The notes under the pieces: model-generated
Databases searched by the model: none
What the model was told of the DNA's origin: nothing
What the model saw: only the letters and a program-made list of their open reading frames with translations
Assembly: GCF_900115735.1 (NCBI RefSeq)
Contig: NZ_FOXO01000015.1
Span: forward strand, 43,190-107,189
Origin: Butyrivibrio proteoclasticus
GTDB lineage: Bacteria; Bacillota; Clostridia; Lachnospirales; Lachnospiraceae
Length of the DNA: 64,000 nt
Direction: 5' to 3'
Shown: in pieces, positions 50,256 through 59,058 of the stretch
How the letters are laid out: each line of letters starts with the position of its first letter
How positions within the stretch are numbered: the stretch's first letter is position 1
Position numbers and translations under genes: made by a program

Positions 50256-50702
50256 TTACTGTTCCTTTACGCTAACCTTTAAGATAGTTGTAACCTGTGG
50301 ATGAAGCTTTACAGGAATCTCATATGTGCCAAAAGCCTTGATTGGTTCCGGCATTTGAAGTTTCTTTTTATCAATATCAAATCCAAACTGCTGCTTGGCT
50401 GCTGTAACTATTTCCTTTGAAGAAACAGAACCAAATACTCTTCCACCCTCTCCGGCTTTCATTGTAAGCTGAACTGTTTCCTTGCTGATTCTCTCGCCAT
50501 AAGCCTGAGCTTCCTCGAGAGCGTGCTGCGCATTGATGGAATCTCTTTTCTGCTGATTCTTAAGCTCGTTTAAGTTTTTCTGAGTAGCTTCTACTCCAAG
50601 ATTTTTAGGAAGTACGAAGTTTCTGGCGTAGCCATCACTTACTCTAACAATCTGTCCTTTTTTACCAAGTGATTTAACATCTTCTAATAAAATTACCTGC
50701 AT
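50256..50702 (-). CDS. rplI: 50S ribosomal protein L9
   Basis: L9 binds 23S rRNA and helps keep the reading frame. The 148-residue protein has the N-terminal domain with LLEDVKSLGKKGQIVRVSDGYARNFVLPK, the long connecting helix, and the C-terminal domain. It lies in one operon between gdpP and dnaB. Confidence 0.97.
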   Translation of the reverse strand: MQVILLEDVKSLGKKGQIVRVSDGYARNFVLPKNLGVEATQKNLNELKNQQKRDSINAQHALEEAQAYGERISKETVQLTMKAGEGGRVFGSVSSKEIVTAAKQQFGFDIDKKKLQMPEPIKAFGTYEIPVKLHPQVTTILKVSVKEQ

Positions 50703-50705
50703 CTA

Positions 50706-52757
50706 TTATAGTTCTCCTTCGTCTATCATTTTGTCTATTGTATTCTTAACAACAACCACTGCTTCTGCTGCGGATATGCCTTCCATCTGGCATCCTGCAG
50801 AGCTCATATGGCCGCCGCCACCAAGCTTTTCCATAACTACCTGAACGTTAACCTCATCTATTGATCTGGCACTTACATAAACCTGATTCTGATACTCGGT
50901 GCAAACAAAGCTTGCCCTGACCCCCTTAATATTAAGAAGCTCGTTGGCAGCCTGTGCCCCGATTATAGTCGGACTCTGGATATCATCATTGATAAGCACT
51001 GAAATAGCATACCTTCCGCGATAAACCTCTGCCTGACTGACAGCATCAGCTTTGGCTTTGTATTCGTTGGCATCCTCTCTAAAGAGCTTTCTTACTCTTG
51101 TCACATCTGCACCGTTTCTCCTAAGGAAAGCTGCGGCCTCAAATGTGCGCACGCCGGTTTTATTCATAAAGTTATTGGTATCAATAATCATACCTGAATA
51201 AAGAGAATCTGCCTCTTCATTCTTGATCTTGACGTTTTCACCAATATACTGCAGGATCTCCGAAACCATCTCGCAGGCTGAAGAAGCATAAGGCTCAACA
51301 TATGAAAGTGTGGCGTTTTCTATGATTTCAGTTCCCTGCCTGTGGTGATCAAGAACCACTATTGTCTTACAGAATCTCAAAAGCTCAGGACACTCTGTAA
51401 TACTGGGCTTATTAACATCAACTACAACCAGAACGGTATTATTTCCTGCTATGTCTATAGCCTGCTGATTGTTTATGATCATGTCGTCTTCGTAATCCGG
51501 GTTGTTCTTAAACAGATCAACCAACGGCTGCATGGATGTGGTCACATCATTAAGTACGATATGACACTTTCTATCCAAAGTCTTGGCAATTCTGTAGATA
51601 CCAACAGAGGAGCCAAAGCTGTCTACGTCTCCAATCCTGTGCCCCATAACAATAACGGAGTCCTTACCGGAGATAATCTCTCGAAGAGCATGAGCCTTAA
51701 CCCTGGCCTTAACCCTGGTACTCTTTTCAATCTGCTGACTCTTTCCACCATAATAAGAGATGTTATCCGCACTCTTAACTACCGCCTGATCGCCGCCTCG
51801 TCCGAGAGCCAGGTCAATGGCATTCCTTGCAAACTCGTAGTTCTGTGCATATGAAAGGCCATTAAGTCCTATACCAATACTAAGAGTAACCGCCATCTCA
51901 TTACCGATATTAACTGTCTTAACATCCTCAAGGAGGTCGAATCTCTGCTCTTTTAACATCTCGCAGGATTTTTTGGGCATTACTACGAAGTACTTATCTT
52001 TTTCTATTTTCTTGGCAATACCATTACAGGACGCAATATATTTGTTTATTTTTCTATCGATAAGAGCTGTCAAAAGAGATCTTCTTACTTCCTCGACACT
52101 ATCAAGTGCCTCCTCATAGTTATCAAGGTAGATAAGGCCTGCTGCCAGTGACTGGTTATCAACTTCCTGAATAGCCAGTTTCAGCGCTGTCTCATCGAAC
52201 ATGTAAATAGCAATAAGGCTTCCCTCATAGTTTTTGGCATCAATGATATCGCTGTTGTCGGCCATCTCCTTAAGGGAGATCCTCTTCATCTTTATAGTGT
52301 AGTTACTGTTTTCATACTCTATTTCATAGGAAACTTCGTCGTATCCTGCAGGGAATTTATCCTGAGTAATACTTGGGAAAAGAGCTGTTATATTTTTTCT
52401 GAAACCTTTCTCCTGATGGACAATTCTCTCAAAAGCTATGTTAGACCAGACAACCTTTCCTGAATCATCTAGAACTGCATGAGCAAGGTCCAGCTCTCTT
52501 AAAAGCTTTTTCTGGATCTGTCCGTACTGCGTAGCAAAGCTTACAAGCTCATTCATGATGATGGGCTTGTTATAGAAATTCAGATAAATAACCGCCACAA
52601 AATACAGACCTGTAAATGCAAGGAGTATCAGCCCTGCTGTGAAATCCACTGTAAACACACCGATGTTTACCACAAGAAGCAGAATTCCAAGAAATGTAAA
52701 GACACTAAGATATGTTTTCAATTTACCTTTTAACTTAATTCTATTCTTATTAGACAT
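50706..52757 (-). CDS. gdpP: Cyclic-di-AMP phosphodiesterase GdpP (YybT)
   Basis: GdpP breaks down the second messenger c-di-AMP. The 683-residue protein has two N-terminal membrane helices (about residues 12-60), a PAS-like sensor, a degenerate GGDEF domain (segment ALGRGGDQAVVKS), and a DHH-DHHA1 phosphodiesterase with VMGHRIGDVDS, VVVLDHHRQGT and GGGGHMSSAG. It regulates cell wall and potassium homeostasis in Firmicutes. The start follows GAGGA at a suitable distance. It is the first gene of gdpP-rplI-dnaB. Confidence 0.96.
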   Translation of the reverse strand: MSNKNRIKLKGKLKTYLSVFTFLGILLLVVNIGVFTVDFTAGLILLAFTGLYFVAVIYLNFYNKPIIMNELVSFATQYGQIQKKLLRELDLAHAVLDDSGKVVWSNIAFERIVHQEKGFRKNITALFPSITQDKFPAGYDEVSYEIEYENSNYTIKMKRISLKEMADNSDIIDAKNYEGSLIAIYMFDETALKLAIQEVDNQSLAAGLIYLDNYEEALDSVEEVRRSLLTALIDRKINKYIASCNGIAKKIEKDKYFVVMPKKSCEMLKEQRFDLLEDVKTVNIGNEMAVTLSIGIGLNGLSYAQNYEFARNAIDLALGRGGDQAVVKSADNISYYGGKSQQIEKSTRVKARVKAHALREIISGKDSVIVMGHRIGDVDSFGSSVGIYRIAKTLDRKCHIVLNDVTTSMQPLVDLFKNNPDYEDDMIINNQQAIDIAGNNTVLVVVDVNKPSITECPELLRFCKTIVVLDHHRQGTEIIENATLSYVEPYASSACEMVSEILQYIGENVKIKNEEADSLYSGMIIDTNNFMNKTGVRTFEAAAFLRRNGADVTRVRKLFREDANEYKAKADAVSQAEVYRGRYAISVLINDDIQSPTIIGAQAANELLNIKGVRASFVCTEYQNQVYVSARSIDEVNVQVVMEKLGGGGHMSSAGCQMEGISAAEAVVVVKNTIDKMIDEGEL

Positions 52758-52874
52758 ATTTTGTCCTCTTCCCCAACTTTATGGACATTCTCCCTTTTAG
52801 TATACCATATTCTGTAGGATTGGGGGAAAATTAAGAAAAATGACGGTAACCCTACAGTCATACTTAAAGTAAAT

Positions 52875-52914
52875 AAAAAAGACACTTCTTAGAATCTCTT
52901 CTAAAAAGTGTCTC
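52875..52914 (-). terminator. Terminator after rpsR
   Basis: On the minus strand AGACACTTTTTAGA pairs with TCTAAGAAGTGTCTT around a short loop and is followed by T residues. It lies 26 bp after the rpsR stop. Confidence 0.85.
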
Positions 52915-52939
52915 TAAATACTTCAATATATAACTGTAA

Positions 52940-53203
52940 TTACTCAGCTACGTAAGGCATAAGTGCCAAGTGGCGAGCTCTCTTAATTGCAGTTGTGAGC
53001 TCCCTCTGGTGCTTAGCGCAGTTGCCTGTGATTCTTCTAGGAAGAATCTTGCCGCTTTCAGAAACGAATTTCTTAAGCTTTGCTGTATCCTTGTAATCGA
53101 TTACATTATCCTTGCCACAGAAAACGCAAACTTTCTTTCTTCTGTGCATTCCGCCCTTTCTCCTTACAGGAGCATCGGACTTATCAGACTTTGTGAAAGC
53201 CAT
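52940..53203 (-). CDS. rpsR: 30S ribosomal protein S18
   Basis: S18 binds 16S rRNA with S6. This 87-residue protein has the conserved [19 protein letters not shown] segment and a CVFCGK motif at the N-terminus that could bind zinc, a CxxC variant seen in some Firmicutes. It is the third gene of the rpsF-ssb-rpsR operon. Confidence 0.97.
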   Translation of the reverse strand: MAFTKSDKSDAPVRRKGGMHRRKKVCVFCGKDNVIDYKDTAKLKKFVSESGKILPRRITGNCAKHQRELTTAIKRARHLALMPYVAE

Positions 53204-53221
53204 GGTTAATTACCTCCTTAA

Positions 53222-53674
53222 TTAATTAAAAGGAAGCTCCTCGTCAATTCCGTCAGGAATGTTCATGAAGCCATCCCCAGCCGCAGAAGGTGCAGGTTCA
53301 TTTGAAGGTGCATTATCATAGCTAACGCTGCTTCCAGCAGAAGAGTTCTTAGACTCTGCAAACTCCTGATCCTCTGCAACTACATCAGTTGTGTATACCT
53401 TAACGCCATCCTTGTTGGTATAGCTACCAGTCTGGATACGTCCTGTTACGATAACTTTGGTTCCCTTCCTAAAATACTTCTCAGCGAACTCTCCAGCCTT
53501 ACCAAAAGCTACGATTCCAATGAAATCAGCTGTCTGTGCATCCTGCTGATCTCTTCTCGCAAATCTTCTGTCAACTGCAAGTGTATATCTTGCAACAGCT
53601 GTTGCTGACTCTCCCTGTGAATATCTTACGTCCGGGTCTCTTGTTAAACGTCCACATAGTATAACTTTATTCAT
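53222..53674 (-). CDS. ssb: Single-stranded DNA-binding protein
   Basis: Ssb coats single-stranded DNA and recruits repair and replication proteins. The 150-residue protein has the OB fold (MNKVILCGRLTRDPDVRYSQGE, RRDQQDAQTADFIGIVAFGK), a Ser/Ala/Pro-rich linker, and the acidic partner-binding tip IDEELPFN. It lies between rpsF and rpsR, the standard order. Confidence 0.96.
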   Translation of the reverse strand: MNKVILCGRLTRDPDVRYSQGESATAVARYTLAVDRRFARRDQQDAQTADFIGIVAFGKAGEFAEKYFRKGTKVIVTGRIQTGSYTNKDGVKVYTTDVVAEDQEFAESKNSSAGSSVSYDNAPSNEPAPSAAGDGFMNIPDGIDEELPFN

Positions 53675-53692
53675 ATTTTCGTCCTCTTCTAT

Positions 53693-53980
53693 TTAAGCCT
53701 CGTTCTTAACGCATAAATATCTGATGACGCCGTCCATAATTCTCATACGAGCTTCGATCTCTGCTGGTACAGTAGGCTCGCCGTCGAACTGGATGAAGTA
53801 GTAGAAGCCTTCTGTCATTTTCTCGATCTCATAAGCGAGCTTCTTTTTACCCCAATCATCGACATTAGTAATCTGACCACCATGCTTCTCGATAGTCTTC
53901 TTTACTTTCTCGATGACTGCTGTTCTGGCATCGTCTTCGATCTTTGCACTAACAACAACGGCTAATTCGTATTTGTTCAT
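53693..53980 (-). CDS. rpsF: 30S ribosomal protein S6
   Basis: S6 forms a complex with S18 on the small subunit. The protein starts MNKYELAVVVSAKIEDDART and has the usual segment GFYYFIQFDGEPTVPAEIEARMRIMDGVIRYL. ATG 53978-53980 has AGGAGGT upstream, and the frame open to 54025 is not used. It is the first gene of rpsF-ssb-rpsR and has a promoter at 54053-54081. Confidence 0.97.
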   Translation of the reverse strand: MNKYELAVVVSAKIEDDARTAVIEKVKKTIEKHGGQITNVDDWGKKKLAYEIEKMTEGFYYFIQFDGEPTVPAEIEARMRIMDGVIRYLCVKNEA

Positions 53981-54007
53981 GCTATTGTTACCTCCTTTTG
54001 GTCTCTG

Positions 54008-54030
54008 GCTACTTGTATCAGTCAAGCAGC
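54008..54030 (-). promoter_or_regulatory. Leader hairpin upstream of rpsF
   Basis: On the minus strand GCTGCTTG pairs with CAAGTAGC (one G-U pair) around a 7-base loop, within the leader between promoter and rpsF. Its position fits an S6:S18 autoregulatory leader. I did not confirm the conserved CCG element, so the assignment is tentative. Confidence 0.45.
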
Positions 54031-54052
54031 AAGGAATTTATCACAGATTGGT

Positions 54053-54081
54053 ATGTTATCATATCCGCGTGATAAATGCAA
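54053..54081 (-). promoter_or_regulatory. Sigma-A promoter of rpsF-ssb-rpsR
   Basis: On the minus strand TTGCAT and TAACAT are separated by 17 bases, about 75 bp ahead of the rpsF start. The promoter region also holds an inverted repeat (ATTTATCA at 54033-54040 and TGATAAAT at 54070-54077). Confidence 0.75.
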
Positions 54082-54156
54082 GCATTTTTCCGCATTATTT
54101 TGCGTTTTTTCTGTGGCTTTTTGCAGTGTTGACAGTTACCTTATTTCTTTTGAGTG

Positions 54157-54912
54157 TTATAGCTCTATCCCCTGTAATTTAGCCAGTTCTGTGAATACCT
54201 TTCCTATCTTTTCTCTTATTATAAGAGTATTCTCAGCTCCTCTGACTGCTATATCGCTCTCATTTATTACTACTAAGCTTTTTCCCCTAAAATAATTAAT
54301 AAATGAAGCTGCAGGATAAACTGATAATGAAGTTCCTCCTATAATAAGCATATCAGCCTTAGAAAGAGCTTCTATTGCCCCTGACACCTGATCTTCAGGA
54401 AGACCTTCTTCATATAAAGTGATATCAGGTCTTATTACTCCGCCGCAGCTGCACTTAGGGATAGGCTCCTCAGATTCAAATATATAATCCTCCGGATACT
54501 CCTTTCCACAATTCATACAGTAGTTCCTGAGTGCACTTCCGTGAATCTCATATACAACTCTGCTGCCAGCTTTTTGATGAAGGCCATCTATATTCTGAGT
54601 TACAACGCCTTTCAGCTTTCCCGTTTTTTCAAGGGCTGCCAGATACTTGTGGGCATTGTTGGGCTCTATATTTCTGGTGTCCATCTTTTGTCTGTGGAAT
54701 TCATAATAGACTTTTGGCTCATAAACAAGGCAACTATGGCTCAAAAGATATTCCGGCTGGTATTTATCAAACCTGACATCGTGCTGATTGTACAAGCCAT
54801 CCTTGCTGCGAAAGTCCGGTATTCCGCTTTCAGTGGACACACCCGCTCCGCCAAAAAATACAATGTTTTCCGATGAATCTATTAGTTCTTTTAGCTTCTG
54901 AATTTCTTCCAT
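54157..54912 (-). CDS. NAD-dependent protein deacylase (Sir2/CobB)
   Basis: Sirtuins remove acetyl or other acyl groups from lysines using NAD. The 251-residue protein has the NAD motif GGAGVSTESGIPDFRS, QNIDGLH with the catalytic histidine in VYEIHGS, and a zinc site of four cysteines in the pattern CMNC...CSCGG. This is the typical bacterial CobB/Sir2 length. It is monocistronic. Confidence 0.95.
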   Translation of the reverse strand: MEEIQKLKELIDSSENIVFFGGAGVSTESGIPDFRSKDGLYNQHDVRFDKYQPEYLLSHSCLVYEPKVYYEFHRQKMDTRNIEPNNAHKYLAALEKTGKLKGVVTQNIDGLHQKAGSRVVYEIHGSALRNYCMNCGKEYPEDYIFESEEPIPKCSCGGVIRPDITLYEEGLPEDQVSGAIEALSKADMLIIGGTSLSVYPAASFINYFRGKSLVVINESDIAVRGAENTLIIREKIGKVFTELAKLQGIEL

Positions 54913-54950
54913 AGTTCCCCCTTTCCAAGTTCAATATCAATTATAACAAA

Positions 54951-54981
54951 TTGAGCCGTCCGAATACATCGAACGGCTCAA
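54951..54981 (-). terminator. Terminator after the substrate-binding protein gene
   Basis: On the minus strand TTGAGCCGTTCG pairs with CGGACGGCTCAA around a 7-base loop (one G-U pair), followed by TTTGTTAT. It lies 27 bp after the stop at 55009. Confidence 0.82.
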
Positions 54982-55008
54982 GAAATTTCTTTTTACTTGC
55001 AAAAAATA

Positions 55009-56739
55009 TTACTGAAGGTGTGTAGCAAGACCATCATCAAGGAGCTGCTTTCTCTCATCGATAACTGCCTGGTATCCAGCTTCAAGGTACTTCTGTGAAA
55101 GTTCATCATAAAGTGCATCGAACTCTTCCTTAGGGCACATTGTGAGCTTATCACGATACTCAGCATAGAGGTCATAAAGTGTCTGGTTGTACTCTGCTAC
55201 TGACTCAAGAGCCTGAGCAAACATGCAGTCTGAGTTAGCATATCCAGCGTTGTAAAGAGCTACCTGTCCATTGTAGTTAGCAAGGATGTCAGCTGTGAAA
55301 TCCTGAGGAAGTCCCTGAGGAGCGATTGCAGCGATATCTTTTTCAATTGAACCAAGTGTCTTAACAGCTGTTACTGCACACCAGTAGTCAACGTTGTTGT
55401 TGTGGCCCTGCTGCTCTGCAAGACCTGACTGATCACCAACTGCTACAGGATCGCCTGCTTCGTTGTAGTTGAAGTTAACACCTTCGATACCCCATGTCAT
55501 TGTGAAGAGGTTCTCTGGCTGTGAAAGCCACTCAAGGTACATCATTGCTGCTTTCATCTGATCAGCTGTTGCGTTGTTTGAGAAACCGATCATCATACCA
55601 ATGTTTGAACCAGGTCTGTATGAGTTGTTTGATCCCCATGTCTCATCCTGTGTGAACTTACCAGAGTTAACGATAAGACCAAGCTTTGCGTTAGGCTCAT
55701 TATCATAAAGAGCTACGAGTGTATCCATTGTTGATGAAATGTAGCCTGACCATGTGAATGACTGGCCATTTACGAAATCAGAAATTGCTTCTGAAGCATC
55801 TCTTAAGTAGTACTCAGGATTAAGATATCCATCATTGTAAAGTTCGTTCTGAAGCTTTAAGTATCTCTTCTGAGCTTCTGTTGAAAGAGCCGGGATCTGA
55901 TAGTCACCAGTTGTGCACCATGTGATCTCATCCTGTGGATAATCTCTGAATCCATAGTTCTGGTCGATGCCGGCACCTGAAACCTTTGTGCCTCCTGCCG
56001 GGTGCTCATGTCCGTTCTCTACAAGCTTTGCATAGAGTTCAAGGAGCTCTGTTGTTGTCTGAGGATACTCTGTGAATCCTGCTTCCTCAAGCCAATCCTG
56101 ACGATAGAATGTTCCCCATGTATAAGTTGTGTTTCCGTATGGTCTGAATCCAAGAACAAGGTAATCCTCGCCTTCAAACTTTGTGTAGTTAATGTTTCCT
56201 GAATCTACCATTGACTGATAGTATGTAGGAGCGATCTGAGCGAACTCATCAATGCTGTATGGCTGTAAATATCCATCAGACTCCCATGTTGCAAGCTTAT
56301 CATAGTCATATTCCATACATACTGTAGGAAGATCCTGACCTGCTGCAAGCATAGCGTAGTCAGTCATAACATCACTTCTTGTGATTCCAACATAGCTGAT
56401 GTTTACGTTGTACTTGTCACCAAAGTTCTCCTGAACCCATTTTGTCCAGTAGTTGTTCTCAACATCTGAACATCCGTTACCATTGTCACCTCTGTCATAT
56501 ACAGGGATCTTAATGCTAACTGTCTCAGCAAATGGCTCCCATGAGTCCATTCCGGCACCAGCTTCTGCTGTAGCCTCTGCTGATGTTGCTTCTGTTGCTG
56601 TTGCTGCTTCAGCTGTTGTTTCTGTAGCAGCCTGAGTGTCTCCACCCTCTGTTGTAGTTGCAGTCTCTGTTGAGCCACAAGCTACAATTCCCATTACCAT
56701 GCTTGCGCTAAGTAATGTTGCAAGAATCTTCTTTTTCAT
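55009..56739 (-). CDS. Extracellular sugar-binding lipoprotein of an ABC transporter
   Basis: This 576-residue protein has a signal peptide with a lipobox (MGIVACG, lipidated cysteine at position 21), then a Thr/Ala/Glu-rich linker (about 22-65) and a large periplasmic-type binding domain. It resembles the LplA/YtcQ group that binds oligosaccharides for CUT1 importers. Together with the two permeases upstream it forms one uptake system. The ATPase is not in the locus, which is common where one shared MsmK-like ATPase serves many importers. The ribosome site AAAGGAGGAAAG precedes the start. Confidence 0.92.
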   Translation of the reverse strand: MKKKILATLLSASMVMGIVACGSTETATTTEGGDTQAATETTAEAATATEATSAEATAEAGAGMDSWEPFAETVSIKIPVYDRGDNGNGCSDVENNYWTKWVQENFGDKYNVNISYVGITRSDVMTDYAMLAAGQDLPTVCMEYDYDKLATWESDGYLQPYSIDEFAQIAPTYYQSMVDSGNINYTKFEGEDYLVLGFRPYGNTTYTWGTFYRQDWLEEAGFTEYPQTTTELLELYAKLVENGHEHPAGGTKVSGAGIDQNYGFRDYPQDEITWCTTGDYQIPALSTEAQKRYLKLQNELYNDGYLNPEYYLRDASEAISDFVNGQSFTWSGYISSTMDTLVALYDNEPNAKLGLIVNSGKFTQDETWGSNNSYRPGSNIGMMIGFSNNATADQMKAAMMYLEWLSQPENLFTMTWGIEGVNFNYNEAGDPVAVGDQSGLAEQQGHNNNVDYWCAVTAVKTLGSIEKDIAAIAPQGLPQDFTADILANYNGQVALYNAGYANSDCMFAQALESVAEYNQTLYDLYAEYRDKLTMCPKEEFDALYDELSQKYLEAGYQAVIDERKQLLDDGLATHLQ

Positions 56740-56839
56740 TTCTTTCCTCCTTTATATAAGAAAATGTATGTTAATATTTTCTATTTCTCTTTTACATAGA
56801 AAAATTAAACTCCACTATGTTTATTCCTCTATATTAGAA

Positions 56840-56963
56840 GAATAAGCAAGTTAAACCTCGCTTCGCTTATTCCACTACATATAAGGAATAAGGAAGTTAA
56901 ACCTCACTTTGTTCGGTTTAACACGTTCGCACTAGGCTCGATAAAAACCTCGCCAAGTGCTCT
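56840..56963. repeat. Three hairpins between the permease and lipoprotein genes
   Basis: The spacer holds hairpin 1 (GAATAAGC 56840-56847 with GCTTATTC 56865-56872), hairpin 2 (GTTAAACC 56896-56903 with GGTTTAAC 56915-56922) and hairpin 3 (GCACTAGGC with GCCAAGTGC, within 56925-56963). A direct repeat (GAATAAGSAAGTTAAACCTC) covers 56840-56859 and 56886-56905. Bases 56925-56963 match 242-280 in inverted orientation. They probably control relative expression of permeases and lipoprotein. Confidence 0.7.
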
Positions 56964-56971
56964 CAGCCAGC

Positions 56972-57901
56972 TCAGCCTTTTACCGCTCCAATCATTGTTC
57001 CCTGAACGAAGTATTTCTGAAGGAACGGATAGATTACAAGGATCGGTATTGTTACGAACATAATGCTGGCAGCCTGAAGTACTTCAGGTGTTGACTGTGT
57101 TGCTCCGCCCGTATCTGCAAGTGATGCTGTCTGAGCTTCTGCAGCAGATGCAACAAGCTGGTAGAGCTTGTACTGAATGAGCTTAAGGTCTGCACTTCTT
57201 GTGAAGTACATGTTATCTGCATATGAATTCCATCTGCCAACCGCATAGAAAAGAGATAATGTAGCAAGGATTGGTTTTGACAGCGGAAGTACTATTTGTC
57301 CCAGTATCTGGAAATTTGTAGCACCATCAAGGAATGCTGATTCTTCCAAACTGTCAGGAATTGTGCTCTGGAAATAGTTCTTCATTATGAGCATGTTATA
57401 TGGGGAATAGATAAGTGGTAATATCAAAACCCATACTGTATCAAGTACATGAAGATCCTGGTAAAGAAGATATGCAGGAATTATACCTGCACTGAAGTAC
57501 ATAGGTACCATCAAAAGGAATGTAAAAATATGTCTTCCTTTCAGTCTCTTTTTTGATAAAGGATATGCCGCACATGTACATACGATCATTCCAAGTATAG
57601 TAAATACTAAAGTTACAATTGCTGAAAACAACATTGAGTGAGTCATTGTTGAGTCAGCTAAAACTCTTGTGTAAGCATCTATAGTAATGTCTTTTGGCCA
57701 GAAATAAACCTGTTTTGACATTACGGCTGTATTTCCTGATATTGACTTAGCTGCTACATGGATGAACGGAAGTACGCAGGTAAGACAAAGCAGTACTATG
57801 AACAATATCATTAAAGCATCACTAACTCTGAATTTATTAACGGCGTGAGCTCCACCTGCTGAAGTGGACACCTCTTCGCCTCGAACATTCTTCTTTGACA
57901 T
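56972..57901 (-). CDS. ABC sugar permease, LplC/YtcP type
   Basis: This 309-residue inner-membrane protein is a CUT1-family permease with about six membrane helices. The cytoplasmic loop EESAFLDGATNFQILGQIVLPLSKP is the EAA-type motif that contacts the ATPase. It pairs with the upstream permease at 57915 and the lipoprotein at 55009. The permease stop and the lipoprotein start are separated by the hairpin-rich spacer at 56840-56963. Confidence 0.93.
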   Translation of the reverse strand: MSKKNVRGEEVSTSAGGAHAVNKFRVSDALMILFIVLLCLTCVLPFIHVAAKSISGNTAVMSKQVYFWPKDITIDAYTRVLADSTMTHSMLFSAIVTLVFTILGMIVCTCAAYPLSKKRLKGRHIFTFLLMVPMYFSAGIIPAYLLYQDLHVLDTVWVLILPLIYSPYNMLIMKNYFQSTIPDSLEESAFLDGATNFQILGQIVLPLSKPILATLSLFYAVGRWNSYADNMYFTRSADLKLIQYKLYQLVASAAEAQTASLADTGGATQSTPEVLQAASIMFVTIPILVIYPFLQKYFVQGTMIGAVKG

Positions 57902-57914
57902 TTAAAGGCACCTC

Positions 57915-58865
57915 CTACAGCAAACCATCTTCGCCAAGTTTTTTGGCTATTCTATCTGAAATAAGTACAAGGAAAAGTCCAATGAGTGACTGGAAAAGAC
58001 CTACTGCAGTCGCCATAGAGAACTTACCGGTTCCAAGACCTTTGTTATAGATATAGACAGCAAGCTGATACTGGAAGTCTTTTACCTGTGTATTCTCAAG
58101 AGCTGTAAGACGCTCGAGGTTACTTCCCATAACACGGCCAAGATTCATGATAAGCAATGTAACGATAGTGCTTCTGATACCAGGAAGTGTAATGTGCCAC
58201 ATTCTCTCCCATCTGTTTGCTCCATCAATCATTGCTGCCTCATAAAGCTCTCCATTAATACCGGTGATAGCTGCCAGATACAGGATTGAGCCCCAGCCCA
58301 TACCCTGCCAAACACCAATCAGCAGGTATGTCACAGCCCAATGCCACTTCTCATTAAGGAATGGTATGCCTTCCTGAATGAATCCTGCGTTCATGAGTGC
58401 AATGTTCACAAGTCCTGATGCAGGCTTAAACATTGTAAGTGCTACTGAACCGATGATAGCCCATGAAAGGAAGTGTGGCAGATAAAGTATTGTCTGCGAA
58501 ACTTTTTTAAATTTCTGGAAACGTAATTCATTTAAGATAAGTGCCAAAATGATAGGCATCGGAAATCCAACAAGAAGATCTGAAATATTGAATACTATTG
58601 AATTTCTAAGTGCTCTGATGAAATCGGCGTCTTTAAAGATTTTTTGGAACGTGCCAAAACCTACCCATTTGCTTCCTGCATATCCCTTAGCCGGCTTATA
58701 ATCCATAAATGCCATTCTAAGTCCCGGGTAAGCACCGTAACTAAATACAAAAACTAGAATCAACGGAATAAGCAAAAGTAGGTATAACTGCCAATCGCGC
58801 TTAAGTGCATTCTTCCACGATGTGGTTGTCTTTACCCCCATGCTTTTGGTGTTACTCTTTTTCAT
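57915..58865 (-). CDS. ABC sugar permease, LplB/YteP type
   Basis: This 316-residue inner-membrane protein is the first gene of the transport operon. It has the EAA loop YEAAMIDGANRWERMWHITLPGI and six predicted helices. It forms a heterodimer with the second permease, 13 bp downstream. The ribosome site GGGGAGGAG precedes ATG 58863-58865. The 193 bp before it hold no gene and probably contain the operon promoter. Confidence 0.93.
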   Translation of the reverse strand: MKKSNTKSMGVKTTTSWKNALKRDWQLYLLLLIPLILVFVFSYGAYPGLRMAFMDYKPAKGYAGSKWVGFGTFQKIFKDADFIRALRNSIVFNISDLLVGFPMPIILALILNELRFQKFKKVSQTILYLPHFLSWAIIGSVALTMFKPASGLVNIALMNAGFIQEGIPFLNEKWHWAVTYLLIGVWQGMGWGSILYLAAITGINGELYEAAMIDGANRWERMWHITLPGIRSTIVTLLIMNLGRVMGSNLERLTALENTQVKDFQYQLAVYIYNKGLGTGKFSMATAVGLFQSLIGLFLVLISDRIAKKLGEDGLL

Positions 58866-59058
58866 ACTATATTGCTCCTCCCCTTTTATAAGTTAAATCG
58901 TAAAATAATTTAGATGGTATATCTAATCACTTAGTCGAAAAAACTTTGCATAAACGACCATTTATCATCAACTTTATAGGTCGATATGTTGTATTTTAAT
59001 AATTGGAAGGAGCAATATTTGTGGATTATGCACAAATCGTTCTCTTCAATTTTCCGTT

